DNA from: Tetragonia tetragonoides
Taxonomy: Eukaryota; Streptophyta; Magnoliopsida; Caryophyllales; Aizoaceae
DNA: 64,000 bases
Direction of reading: 5' to 3'
NCBI GenBank assembly: GCA_038025085.1
Contig: CM076148.1
Span: forward strand, 64,501 to 128,500
Below are positions 1-10,842 of this stretch, piece by piece (the first letter of the stretch is position 1; each line of letters opens with the position of its first letter). The notes beneath the pieces were generated by a model. The model was not told the origin of the DNA and made no database searches. It worked only from the letters and a program-made list of their open reading frames with translations. The translations under genes and the position numbers were made by a program.

Positions 1-43
1 TTGTGATTTATAATGTTCTCATTGTTTGATTGTCAACCTGTAG

Positions 44-958
44 ATGGTAAGGACAAGAAACACCGCTAGAATGACGACTGCACACCAAGGGGCACGCGCC
101 CTAGCCCATCGTGCACCACCTGCGGAATACGTAGCTTCATCGGATAGCGAGTCAACGGGAAACGACGCGAATGTACGTCGTGAACCCGCGCGCGTGATCG
201 TCGTACGCAACGAGGCCGCACGCCTCGCGCCTGTACCCGCGCCTATTGTTGCTCCAGTTGCCGCACCTGCTGCGTACGAAGACGAAGAGGAAGATCCCTC
301 TGAGCATACCGCGCCGGAAGAGCATGATGACACGCCGGATTTGGAGGATATTGGTGCTCAGAGCGACAACAACATTGCGCCTACTGCTGCACCTACTCCT
401 GCTGCACCTACTCCTGCTGCAAATTGGTCTCCTCCTGTGGAACCATTCTTTGCTACTGATGCTGAGCTCAAGGATATACGTATCTACATACGACGTTCTT
501 ATACCACGATCGAGCGTTATCAGCACGAGAACAGCACTAGTCTACATGAAGGCTTATGGGTAGAACTATTACTGGCTGGTCTACCTAACATCCATCCTTG
601 GATGGGACTCAAGGAGAAGTATGATGATGTAGTCTCCAAGAGTGATCATCTTCACGAGAAGAAGTACGGTGAAGGTACGAGATGGTCTCTTTGCTTTAGA
701 GGCGTCGCAGCTGAGTTATGCCTGTCCGAGTTCGAGTGGAAGGTAAACCGTGTGCTAGTTCCTGCGCCAAAGGACATGTGCGAGACTTGCTGGACGAGGA
801 AACGCAAACACGCCGATGACTTTAGGAAGCGTTTTATGCCTCAAAAGTTCGGTGGCTATGCCTATCCGTACACGCCCTGCAAGGAGGTGAAGCCTAGGAG
901 GAAGGACGATCATGACGAGTCCCCTAGCGCAAAGAAGATGTGTGCTAGTGTCAAGTAG
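44..958 (+). CDS. Unrecognised 304-aa open reading frame upstream of Ty3 gag
   Basis: I do not recognise this protein. It starts MVRTRNTARM and has a basic N-terminus. Residues about 30-140 are Ala/Pro- and acid-rich, with PAAPTPAAP repeats and an EDEEEDPSEH run. A more globular region with Trp, Tyr and Leu follows at about 140-240. Near residue 243 is a CETCW pair followed by TRKRKH, and the tail is strongly basic (KEVKPRRKDD). The frame is open for its whole length, while the gag and pol downstream are broken. Its Cys pair and basic patches would suit nucleic-acid binding. It could be an accessory ORF of the Ty3 element, because it has the same strand and lies about 700 bp before gag, or a fragment of another element or host gene. 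No function is claimed. Confidence 0.55.
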   Translation: MVRTRNTARMTTAHQGARALAHRAPPAEYVASSDSESTGNDANVRREPARVIVVRNEAARLAPVPAPIVAPVAAPAAYEDEEEDPSEHTAPEEHDDTPDLEDIGAQSDNNIAPTAAPTPAAPTPAANWSPPVEPFFATDAELKDIRIYIRRSYTTIERYQHENSTSLHEGLWVELLLAGLPNIHPWMGLKEKYDDVVSKSDHLHEKKYGEGTRWSLCFRGVAAELCLSEFEWKVNRVLVPAPKDMCETCWTRKRKHADDFRKRFMPQKFGGYAYPYTPCKEVKPRRKDDHDESPSAKKMCASVK

Positions 959-1658
959 AGCTAGATGATTGATTTAGTAGTTTTACTTGAGTTTTTATTG
1001 GAACTTTTAAACTATTGTGATGGCCCTGCGTGGTCAAATTTTGATGTTGGTGTAGTTGCATAGGCAACAAATATTTATGACTATTATTTACTTGCAATTT
1101 GTCTCGTTGCAAGACCATTTCATTTGATTATATGATATCGTTGAGAATTTGTTTTATATGATCGTTTTATCACATAATTGCATGGTTGACTCATAGCTTC
1201 ATAATGCTATCTCGTATTGCCAAGACATGATGGAAAATCCATGTCGGAGTTATGGCGAAATTTTAATTGAGCATGATCATATTAAATGTGAGCCAAAGGC
1301 TAAGCATGTATTGTATGCAATGAAATGTCATTGTTTATTGCCCTACTAAAATAGTATGGAGCCTCGATATGTGAAGTGTGAATGTTATTGCTTATCAATC
1401 GTGTGAGACCAATGTGTGTACTTTGTTATTGCATATCGAACTATTATGCATGAGAACTGAGAATATTCAAAGCAAGTATGTTGCTTAGACCTACAATGTA
1501 AGGTCGAACATTGGAACTTATATGCTATTTGCTAAATGTCAAGAGATTGGTTTCAATTATAACCTATATCTCTCAATTAGACCTCAATTTGGTCGAACGT
1601 GCCAACTTTGCTGAAATGGTGATCAACCATTGCTCTTGTATGTCTCAGATTTGTTATA
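959..1658. other. AT-rich non-coding stretch between the 304-aa ORF and gag
   Basis: No convincing coding frame, LTR end or tRNA-Met primer-binding site is visible here. It contains short TTGCATAGGCAAC and GTTGCAAG-type motifs but no clear repeat. It is most simply the untranslated leader of the Ty3 element. Confidence 0.4.
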
Positions 1659-1827
1659 ATGGAAACCCAAGACCGACTCGCGATATTAGAAGTAGGTCTT
1701 ACCAAGTTGTGGAACACATCACGCGCCAGTTGGAACACCAAGAGCAAGATCGCAACACGCGGAACCCTGAAACGCGCAACTTTAGGGATTTTGATGCACT
1801 CAAACCTCCGACGTTTGAGAGTGGCTC
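1659..1827 (+). pseudogene. gag: Ty3 gag, 5' fragment (interrupted and frameshifted)
   Basis: A start is visible at 1659 (METQDRLAILEVG), a coiled-coil-like gag N-terminus. The frame slips near 1700-1710 and continues in another frame as VEHITRQLEHQEQ and then DALKPPTFESGS, the beginning of the Retrotrans_gag domain. After FESGS the sequence runs into the 5-bp duplication GGCTC and the inserted LTR element. The matching continuation resumes at 7623. Confidence 0.7.
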
Positions 1828-3281
1828 TAATAGGCCCGCAAGTGCACGGGTATATCGTTGTAATAAAATATCGTATCCACAAGGAATTATCGATTCCAAA
1901 TATTAAGTTTTCTCAAATTCAACAAGCTAAGCGAATAGAAGTTGAAGTTTTTGTAATTATCAACTAAGAGAACAATCTAATAGTAATAAAGATATCAAGA
2001 ATAAAGTTCTAGGATTGATTTCACCTCAACTATAATTCCTTGATGCAAAGCGATAAGTCTAACAAGCATGTAAAATCGAACATATAAGCAAGGACGGAAT
2101 TATAAGACACCAAGAACCCTCTCTCGACGGTTAAAGGATACACTTAAAATAACCAAATTCCTATTCTCATGGAATAAAGCTAAATCAAGAGCATTAAGAT
2201 CATAACAATTTCAAGTATCCCAAGACTTTCTAACCTACTTTCGTGATTAGGCAATCTTGTCAATTGTTTGAGTTCCGACAACTAACAAGTTTCTCTCGAA
2301 CATGAGTTAGTCGTCTAACAAATAGATAAGCACACAAACAATTGATCGCAACAATATTCTAAAACATGCTAATCAAACAAATCAGGACATCAAGGAAGCT
2401 AGCTTTGGCTACATCAATCCTAGATAAGGAATTTAGCTACTCATGATATTCAAGAACAACAAGCAAATAATAAAAACTAGATTAAGCATGATTGAACTAG
2501 AATTCAAGAACAAAATCAAGAACATACATAAACTAAATTGAGATTAATCTAAAAGAAATTGAGAGATGGGAAGAGAAAGATAGGGAAGAGAGATAAACCA
2601 AGATGCTTCAATTGCAAACTCCAAGAACTTGAAGAGAAATCCAAACTTGCAAACTTGTTCTTCAAATTACAATAAACTAAAAGTGTTTGATTCTAATATT
2701 AAGCTAGAAAGCATAAAAGTGTTTGAGAGAATATGGGGTGATCAGAGATGATCCAAAGAGATGAGTTCTCTCCCCTTTTATAACCCCCAAAATGTCTCTA
2801 GTCGGATCCAAGTGAAAAGCCAAAGGAATGGCAAAGGTCTCGACTCGAAAACTCGATTTCCGGCAGGTTGCATGGTCGTGCTGAAAATGTGAAGGAAAGT
2901 TGCATGGTCGTGCAACCCTTCTTAAGCTCACTGACTTACTTGCATGGTCATGCAAGGTTTAGCCTTCGAATTTGCATGGTCGTGCAAGTGCAATTTTGCC
3001 TTGAACTTCATTTTTGCACTTCTCTTCTCGCTTGGCTTTCTCTAAGGCATCTTCCTCGACTTCTTCTTTGACGATTGCGACTCCAAATCATCTCCAAAGT
3101 CTCTACCAAGCCTCGGGGTCTCAAAATGTCCTAAAAACACATCAAAACACAAACATACCCCAAGTAGTCATCCTTATCAAAATAATTATAAAATCTCATA
3201 AAGAAACGATACAATTATCATGAAACCAATCAAATGAGTGCGTTTATCACATGGAAAATAGCTCTAATTACACACTCATCA
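1828..3281 (-). repeat. Left LTR (3' LTR by orientation) of the LARD-like element
   Basis: This 1,454-bp copy pairs with 6170-7622. The outer end has TAAT where the partner has TGAT, a single G-to-A change in the terminal TG. Near 2868-2987 it carries four copies of a quasi-palindromic motif (TTGCATGGTCGTGCAA). Confidence 0.9.
2868..2987. repeat. Four quasi-palindromic TTGCATGGTCGTGCAA motifs in the LTR
   Basis: Copies start at 2868, 2900, 2940 and 2972, so spacing is 32, 40 and 32 bp. TTGCA and TGCAA form inverted arms around TGGTCG or TGGTCA. The same cluster is in the partner LTR near 7209-7328. A role as protein-binding sites in the LTR promoter is possible but is inference. Confidence 0.7.
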
Positions 3282-3296
3282 AACTCCCCCAAGCTT
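3282..3296 (-). promoter_or_regulatory. Polypurine tract of the LARD-like element
   Basis: On the minus strand this reads AAGCTTGGGGGAGTT and abuts the LTR start TGATGAGTG. It is the primer site for plus-strand DNA synthesis and it sets the element's orientation. Confidence 0.75.
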
Positions 3297-6169
3297 AAGT
3301 CTTTGCTTGTCCCCAAGCAAAACACGTCAAGACAAGGGAAAACGTGGAACAAAGAACAAGATATCACCTTCTCAGACAAAGTTTCAAAAGCAACATCAAG
3401 GCCAAAAGAACTAACCCAAGTCAAGAACAATAGTGACATAGCCTCTCGAATTCACATAGCACATCATGTAATAGCGATCCAAAACATCCAAACTTACCAC
3501 AAGACCCACTCTCGAATGTAGCAGAGCAAAGTAGAAAGACCCTCACTTTAGGTAAGTGGACACTCACACTCAAGTGTTTGAAATTGACAATCAAAGTGGG
3601 TTTCTCTCAATACTCATCTCAAAAGTCATGGTTTACCATATGCTCACCAATCGTCTCACATCTCCTCCGCTAAGGACAATTGATATAAACGAGTCAAGAG
3701 GACTTTCATAGGTTGTAACGTAGGCTTAAGGGTGAAGGGTAGGACAAATTCATTCAGACAATGTTGGCTAAGACGTCATGAAACTAGTGGAACAAAAATC
3801 ATTAATTCACCTCATGCATGAAGGTAAACAATGCGCAACTCCGACTAACAAAAAGCAACATCTAACCAATATCACCAAACTTTTTTGAAATACTCTTCAT
3901 TCAAGCACAACTTTCAAGAATTCAACCTTTTATTCATCTTTATTTTTTTTCATTTTCACTTTTTTTCCGTTTCTTTTTTTGAACTTTTTCTGTTTTTTTT
4001 CGAAACCAAACTTTGAATTTCAACCATCCTTTCAAGAGCTTACATAAACCATGGAGTTACACATTGTGAAATGTACTATAAACTTCAAAGCTAATCTCTA
4101 CTCCACAAGTCTCATGACGCAAGGGTAAACATGGTTTTTCCGGTCAAAAGGCTTGTAATGCGGGTGAAAGCAAAGAATAGGCAAAGCTCAAAGTGGTTCA
4201 CAAGGGGATAAATTGCCAAGGGTAGGCTTATTTGGCTAAGTGAGCTAAAAATTCAAAGAATGCCTCAATCATACTCGTTCAATCAATGTCAAGTGCGGAC
4301 TCGGCGGAGAAAAGAGAAATGAATTCTCTTCGGAGAGGTTGAGAAGCCTCTCCCCAAGGTGAGTTCTAGAAACCAATGACTAAGAGAGAGTTTCACACAT
4401 GAAAAACACAATAGATCGTAGTGATGCACGGTCTTCAAAGCTCAAAACTCACTGGTCATTTTGGTCTATCCAACTCGGCTATACAACATTCAAGAGTCAT
4501 CATCAAGCATGCCACAAACCATGAATCGCAACAACAATCATACTATGTAAAACATAGTAGGGTCAATCACATTGCCACAAGAACAAGGGTCAATCCTCTC
4601 GATTTTCAAAATAAAACAAGAATCATCATCGAAGGATCACATCTCACACGTTTTTTTGGATTTTTCTTTTTTCTATTTTTTTTTTTTGGTTTTTTTTTTA
4701 TGCATGCGAAATTAAAACCTAAACTAAACTATATGCAAAAGAAACAAAAAAAAAAAAGAAAAGAAAACTAATCTAAAAATGCAAAAAAAAAAATAAAACA
4801 AAAAACTACATGCAATGCAATTCACATTTTACAAAACATCAACAAAATCACCTCCCCCAAACTTGAAATGAAGATTGTCCTCAATGTGAGAAAGGACTAT
4901 AATATAGAGGGGAAGGGAGGAGAGAAAACTCACGGAGCCTCCCTCGAACGGAGAGGGAGAGGGTCAATGTTAGCTAAGAAGCCCTTGCTCTCTTTTAATG
5001 CATACAATCGCTGCAGCATGAGCTTATTCCCACATAGAAGATTTCCACAGTAACCAATCCACCCAAACTTTCAAGAGAGCAACAATAAACCAACCGCCAA
5101 TTCCCACTCAGAACAGCACAAATCACAATTCGAACCCCACAAATAACAAAACCCCCAAGTTTAACTCTTGATGTGATGCACAAGGTCAAGCAAAAAGGCA
5201 AAGTCAAACACGATTATCAAAAGTGACAGTCAAGTCACGACTTTTGCATAAGAATAAGTCAATTATATGGCCACTGTACTAATTTTGTGAATGCTCCATA
5301 TAAACTCCAGTCCAAAATTCTCAAGAGATCAGTTGAATGGTAAAGATATCCAAGACAAGGCACAATAAGCAATGACTATTCAATCACCGAAAGAGTACCA
5401 AGGATAACCATATCAAGCCACATGACCCAAGTTACTCACCACCCGCAGTGACACGAAGCTCATCAAGTTCAAGAACCAACAAGAATACCCCCAATTGAAA
5501 CTGGAAACTATGAAATACCTCTTGGAGACCAAAGGAAATCAGCAAACAGAAGAATTTGGGATGAAAATCCGGCGAGAAACGTCACACGTGAGACGAAATA
5601 TCGCACCAAGACACCCATACGGAAGAGGGCGATGTTGACCGAGGCCAAATCTGCGGGGTCAGCAGGCGGTGGGTGGTTTGTGGTGGAGGCTCCGGCGAAC
5701 AGGGGGCAAGGGAGTTTGGTGCAGTTGTGGTGGTGGAATATGTGGGTGGATGATGATGAATGAAGAGAGAGAAACGGAGGGAGTGGCGGAGGGAGGCGAG
5801 AGGTGAGATTGAACAGGTTTGGGGTTTGATTTTTGTGAGGAGAGAGAGTGTGAGCTGGTGAAGGGCTGAAGGCCCGTGGTCGCTGGACCTGGTCGGGCGG
5901 CTGAGTGTCATGTAATCTCGCCTGACCGGGTGGGCGAGACAGCGAGGTGGAGAAGAGGGTGCACGATCGGGCACGGTTTAGAGCACAGATTCGCCCGATC
6001 GGACGGTGGTGGTGGGGCGAGCTGCGGGGTAGCTAGGCGAGCTGACGACGCCTGGTCGGGCTTCGTGGTGGCTAGGAATCCACCCGGGCAGGCGGAAGAG
6101 ACAGAAGCGAGGTGCTGGCTGCACCCGGTCAGGCGGCGTCTCGCCTGAATTCTTGGGTGGCCAAAAACA
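3297..6169 (-). other. Non-coding internal region of the LARD-like element
   Basis: There is no domain-bearing reading frame. Low-complexity T/A runs lie at about 3940-4010 and 4650-4800. Another purine-rich minus-strand tract, CAAGTTTGGGGGAGGTG, lies near 4851-4867. The GC-rich 5' leader (5,870-6,160 on +) carries several related CGCCTGACCGGGTG, CGCCCGATCGG and GCCTGGTCGGGC motifs in both orientations. The primer-binding site should lie just left of 6170; the minus strand there reads TGTTTTTGGCCACCC, and I could not assign a tRNA. Confidence 0.6.
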
Positions 6170-7622
6170 TGATAGGCCCGCAAGTGCACGGGTATATCGT
6201 TGTAATGAAATATCGTATCCACAGGGAGCTATCGATTCCAAATATTAAGTTTTCTCAAATTCAACAAGCTAAGCGAATAGAAGTTGGAGTTTTTGTAATT
6301 ATCAACTAAGAGAACAATCTAATAGTAATGAAGATATCAAGAATAAAGGTCTAGGATTGATTTCACCTCAACTATAATTCCTTGATGTAAAGCGATAAGT
6401 CTAACAAGCATGTAAAATCGAACATATAAGCAAGGACGGAATTATAAGACACCAAGAACCCTCTCTCGACGGTTAAAGGATACACTTAAAATAACCAAAT
6501 TCCTATTCTCATGGAATAAAGCTAAATCAAGAGCATTAAGATCATAACAATTTCAAGTATCTCAAGACTTTCTAACCTACTCTCGTGATTAGGCAATCTT
6601 GTCAATTGTTTGAGTTCCGACAACTAACAAGTTTCTCTCGAACATGAGTTAGTCGTCTAACAAATAGATAAGCACACAAACAATTGATCGCAACAATATT
6701 CTAAAACATGCTAATCAAACAAATTAGGGCATCAAGGAAGCTAGCTTTGGCTACATCAATCCTAGATAAGGAATTTAGCTACTCATGATAGTCAAGAACA
6801 ACAAGCAAATAATAAAAACTAGATTAAGCATGATTGAACTAGAATTCAAGAACAAAATCAAGAACATACATAAACTAAATTGAGATTAATCTAAAAGAAA
6901 TTGAGAGATGGGAAGAGAAAGATAGGGAAGAGAGATAAATCAAGATGCTTCAATTGCAAACTCCAAGAACTTGAAGAGAAATCCATACTTGCAAACTTGT
7001 TCTTCAAATTACAATAAACTAAAAGTGTTTGATTCTAATATTAAGGTAGAAAGCATAAAAGTGTTTGAGAGAATATGGGGTGATCAGAGATGATCCAAAG
7101 AGATGAGTTCTCTCCCCTTTTATAACCCCCAAAATGTCTCTAGTCGGATCCAAGTGAAAAGCCAAAGGAATGGCAAAGATCTCGGCTCGAAAACTCGATT
7201 TCCGGCAGGTTGCATGGCCGTGCGGAAAATGTGAAGGAAAGTTGCATGGTCGTGCAACCCTTCTTAAGCTCACTGACTTACTTGCATGGTCATGCAAGGT
7301 TTACCCTTCGAATTTGCATGGTCGTGCAAGTGCAATTTTGCCTTGAACTTCATTTTTGCACTTCTCTTCTCGCTTGGCTTTCTCTAAGGCATCTTCCTCG
7401 ACTTCTTCTTTGACGATTGCGACTCCAAATCATCTCCAAAGTCTCTACCAAGCCTCGGGGTCTCAAAATGTCCTAAAAACACATCAAAACACAAACATAC
7501 CCCAAGTAGTCATCCTTACCAAAAAATTATAAAATCTCATAAAGAAACGATACAATTATCATGAAACCAATCAAATGAGTGCGTTTATCACATAGAAAAT
7601 AGCTCTAATTACGCACTCATCA
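6170..7622 (-). repeat. Right LTR (5' LTR by orientation) of the LARD-like element
   Basis: This 1,453-bp copy starts TGATAGGCCC and ends ACTCATCA. It differs from the left copy by scattered substitutions and a small indel (for example ATAATTAT versus AAATTAT near 7528). Confidence 0.9.
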
Positions 7623-8606
7623 GGCTCCGAGCCCACCAAGCTTGAGAATTGGATTATTGAGTTCGAAAAGCTGTTTAGGGCGACTAGTCGGCCCGACAAC
7701 ACGAAGGTCAACACCGCCACGTACTACCTGAAGGGTGAGGCTAATAAGTGGTGGAGCTATGTGGGAACTGAGTTGTTAGTTACCGAGGACTTTGGGTGGA
7801 CTAAATTCAAAGAGTCTATTCGTGAAAGGTTTTACCCAAGAGCTGTCCGTCGCCAGAAGCAACGGGAATTTGAGAACATCTATCAAGGGAAGTTGTCTGT
7901 AGCTGAATACGCAACAAAGTTCAATGAGCTTGCTGCTTTTGCACCTAACTTGGTGACGACCGAAGCTGAGCGTGTCGAAAGGTTCGAGGATGGTTTGAAG
8001 TGGGATATTCAGCGTTTTGTTATGGAAAACTCGCTGACGTTCCAAGGATCGTACGAGAAAGCCTTGAACCAAGAGCGTGTTGTGGATCGTCGTGATTCGT
8101 TGCTCGGAAAGCATAAACATGACGAAGGGAGTTCTTCCCAGTCAAGTGGCGCAGACAAGAGGCCAAGACCGAACAACGGAAATCACAACAACCAAGGTGG
8201 TAATCAGAACCACAACGGGAACAGCAATCGTGACTCGAACAATCATAGAGCTACGATCTTAGGTAGGAGGAATACGCCTTGTAGTCGCTGCAACAAGACG
8301 CATCTTGGCAAGAATTGTCGTGGCGACGTGCTTCAATGCTACGAGTGCAACAAGCCTGGTCATAAAGCTTCTGAATGCTGGAGTCGTGGAAGGAACGACA
8401 ATGGTCAGAACTGCGATAACAACTACAATCGTGGTGGAAATGGAAATGGAAATGGAAATGCTAATTGCGGAAATGGTGGTAACTACCGTGAAAATGGGGG
8501 TTACAACAACAACAACCGCAACAATAATGCTGCTGCTGCTGCGAATAATCAAGCACAACTTCCCGCACCTGCCAACCCCGTGCAGAACAGCAACAACAAC
8601 AACTAA
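7623..8606 (+). pseudogene. gag: Ty3 gag, 3' fragment with two zinc knuckles
   Basis: The Retrotrans_gag domain resumes here (PTKLENWIIEFEKLFRA, then KWWSYVG and RFYPRAVRRQKQREF). An Asn/Gly-rich linker follows, then two knuckles, CSRCNKTHLGKNC and CYECNKPGHKASEC, and a second Asn-rich tail with GGNGNGNGN repeats. The frame ends in a stop at 8604-8606 and the protease continues in another frame, where related elements have one gag-pol frame. Gag forms the virus-like particle and binds genomic RNA; here it is disrupted by the 5.8-kb insertion. Confidence 0.85.
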
Positions 8607-10220
8607 TAGAGGGGTGAATGGAAGGGTCTATGTGCTGAACCGCAATGAAGCTGAGGCGCTGGTACTTTTCTCGTTAACTCTCAACCTGCTTTTGTTTTGT
8701 TTGATAGTGGTGCAACGCATTCTGTTCTTTCTAAGATCTTTGCATCTAAGATAGGTTTAGAGCCTAGTTCTGTGTATAGTGCGAATATTAGGATGCCAGA
8801 TGGCACGATTGTTAATTGTAAAGCGTTGTATGAAAAGTGTCCGATTAGGATAGCTGGTTCCGATTTGCCTGCGGATTTGATTCAGATGGACTTGAAGGAT
8901 TTCGACCTGATTTTGGGAATGGATTGGTTAGCCAGATATAGGGCTAAGTTAGCATGTTACGAACAACGTGTGTCGATACGTGGACCACATGGTAAGAGGA
9001 TTAACTACAAAGGAGTCGTGGTCAAGCCAAAGTTGAAGGTAGTGGCGACCATGAAAACAAAGGAATGCACGACTAAAGGTGAAGAAATTTACCTATGTCA
9101 TGTGGTGGATACAAGTCGAGAAGCTGAATTTTCGAAACCTATTCCAGTTGTTTTGGAGTACGCCGACGTCTTTCTAGACGAGATTCCCGGAATGCCTCCG
9201 CAACGCATTATCAACTTTACGATCGACTTAGCTCCAGGTTCTGCTCCGATCTCGAAAGCTCCGTATCGTATGGCTCCTGCAGTGATGAAAGAACTGAAGA
9301 CGCAACTTGAGGAACTGCTGGATAAGAGATACATACGTCCTAGTATATCGCCTTGGGGTGCTCCTGTTCTGTTCGTACGTAAGAAGGATGGTAGTATGAG
9401 ACTATGCATAGACTACCGAGAGTTGAACAAGATCACGATCAAGAATCGTTATCCACTGTCGAGGATTGACGACCTATTCGATCAACTACGTGGAGCAACT
9501 GTCTTCTCAAAGATCGACTTACGTTCAGGATACCATCAACTCAGGATTTCCGAGCCTGACATTCCAAAGACCGCGTTTAGGACGAGGTATGGACACTATG
9601 AGTTTACAGTTATGCCTTTTGGGTTGACGAACGCACCTGCGAAGTTTATGGATTTGATGAACTGTACGTTCCAGCCTTATCTCGATCAGTTCATAGTTGT
9701 CTTCATTAACGATATTTTGGTCTACTCGAAGAACGCTGCTGAACACGAGCAACACTTGCGTACCGTTTTGGAGATTCTACGACGACATCAACTGTATGCG
9801 AAGTTATCAAAGTGCGAGTTTTGGTTAGAAACTGTTTCTTTCTTAGGACACGTGGTGTCTAAGAGTGGAGTTGCTGTTGACCCGGAAAAGATACGAGTTG
9901 TTATGGACTGGTCCGCACCGAAGAGCGTGACTGAGGTTAGAAGTTTTCTTGGGTTAGCTGGTTACTATCGTAGGTTTTTAGAAGGATTTTCGAAGATAGC
10001 GCAGCCTATGACAAATTTGATGAAGAAAACGACGAAGTTCGTATGGTCTGAAAAGTGTGAAGCTGCTTTTCAAGAGTTGAAGAAACGCCTTACGAGCGCA
10101 CCGATTTTGACTTTGTCATCGGAAACTGAAGGGTACGAAGCATGGCTTAGGTGGTGTTTTGATGCAACATGGAAAGGTAGTGGCTTATGCCTCAAGACAA
10201 CTGAAGAAGCAGGAGGATAA
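8607..10220 (+). pseudogene. pol: Ty3 protease and reverse transcriptase (inactivated)
   Basis: After a degenerate stretch with LNRNEAEA, the protease motif FDSGATHS appears at about 8700. RT follows with [41 protein letters not shown] and [10 protein letters not shown]. The catalytic box reads FINDILVYS where the family has FIDDILVYS, so one of the two metal-binding Asp residues is Asn (AAC for GAC, near 9708). The RNase H connection ([12 protein letters not shown]) is present, then the frame is lost near 10,150. The enzyme would copy element RNA to DNA in the particle; with the Asn change and the frameshifts this copy should be inactive. Confidence 0.9.
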
Positions 10221-10842
10221 CTACCCTACTCACGATTTAGAGCTCGCTGCTGTCGTATTTGCTCTGAAGATTTGGAGACATTATCTTTATGGTTCTGCTG
10301 TCAAGATGTTTACGAACCACAAGAGTCTCAAGTACATATTCACGCAAAAGGAGTTGAATATGCGACAAAGAAGATGGCTAGAGTTATTGACGGAGTACGA
10401 TATCGATATTCAGTATCACGAAGGGAAAGCTAACATGGTAGCTAACGCTTTGAGTAGAAAGACTCGTCATTCGTTGAACACTGCTTTAATACTTCCGAAG
10501 GAGATCATTCGTGACTTGCAAAGTCTAGACGTAGAGATTGTGCTGAAAGGTGACGTTCAATGTACCTTAGCGCATATGTCAGCTCGACCAACCTTGCTCG
10601 ACGAGATCAAGGATAAACAGAGTGCAGATGAGGATCTTCAACGGATTCTACACCACAAAGACGAGGGTAGATCCGAGGACTTTTCTATTGGTCAAGACGG
10701 GGTAATGAGATTTCGTGATCGTGTCTGTGTGCCGAATGACCTGGAGATCAAGAGTCAGATTCTGGGTGAAGCTCACAATACACCTTATTCGGTACATCCT
10801 TGTGGAGACAAGCTTTACAAGGATCTTCGCCAAATGTTTTGA
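10159..10842 (+). pseudogene. pol: Ty3 RNase H and integrase zinc-binding start
   Basis: The frame shifts by one from the RT frame. It shows [39 protein letters not shown] and a spacer [19 protein letters not shown], all typical of Ty3 RNase H. It ends DLRQMF with TGA at 10840-10842 where the family has Trp. A second stop, TAG, follows at about 10897 in place of Gln after LTC. Both are single transitions. Confidence 0.85.

Larger units (their letters stand above)
1828..7622 (-). mobile_element. Non-autonomous LTR retrotransposon (LARD-like), inserted in Ty3 gag
   Basis: Two near-identical direct repeats of about 1.45 kb flank 2.9 kb of internal DNA. The repeats begin TGATAGGCCC (the left copy is mutated to TAATAGGCCC) and end ACTCATCA. 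The element is bounded by the exact 5-bp duplication GGCTC at 1823-1827 and 7623-7627. Orientation is minus: the polypurine tract AAGCTTGGGGGAGTT (minus strand) abuts the left LTR. No gag or pol domain is found inside, so it must have moved with enzymes from another element. That fits the LARD class (large retrotransposon derivative). The close match of the LTRs suggests a fairly recent insertion, younger than its Ty3 host. Confidence 0.88.

Noticed and set aside
4421..4771. 116-codon frame in the LARD interior
   Set aside because: The end is Phe and Lys runs from T and A tracts; no retroviral domain.
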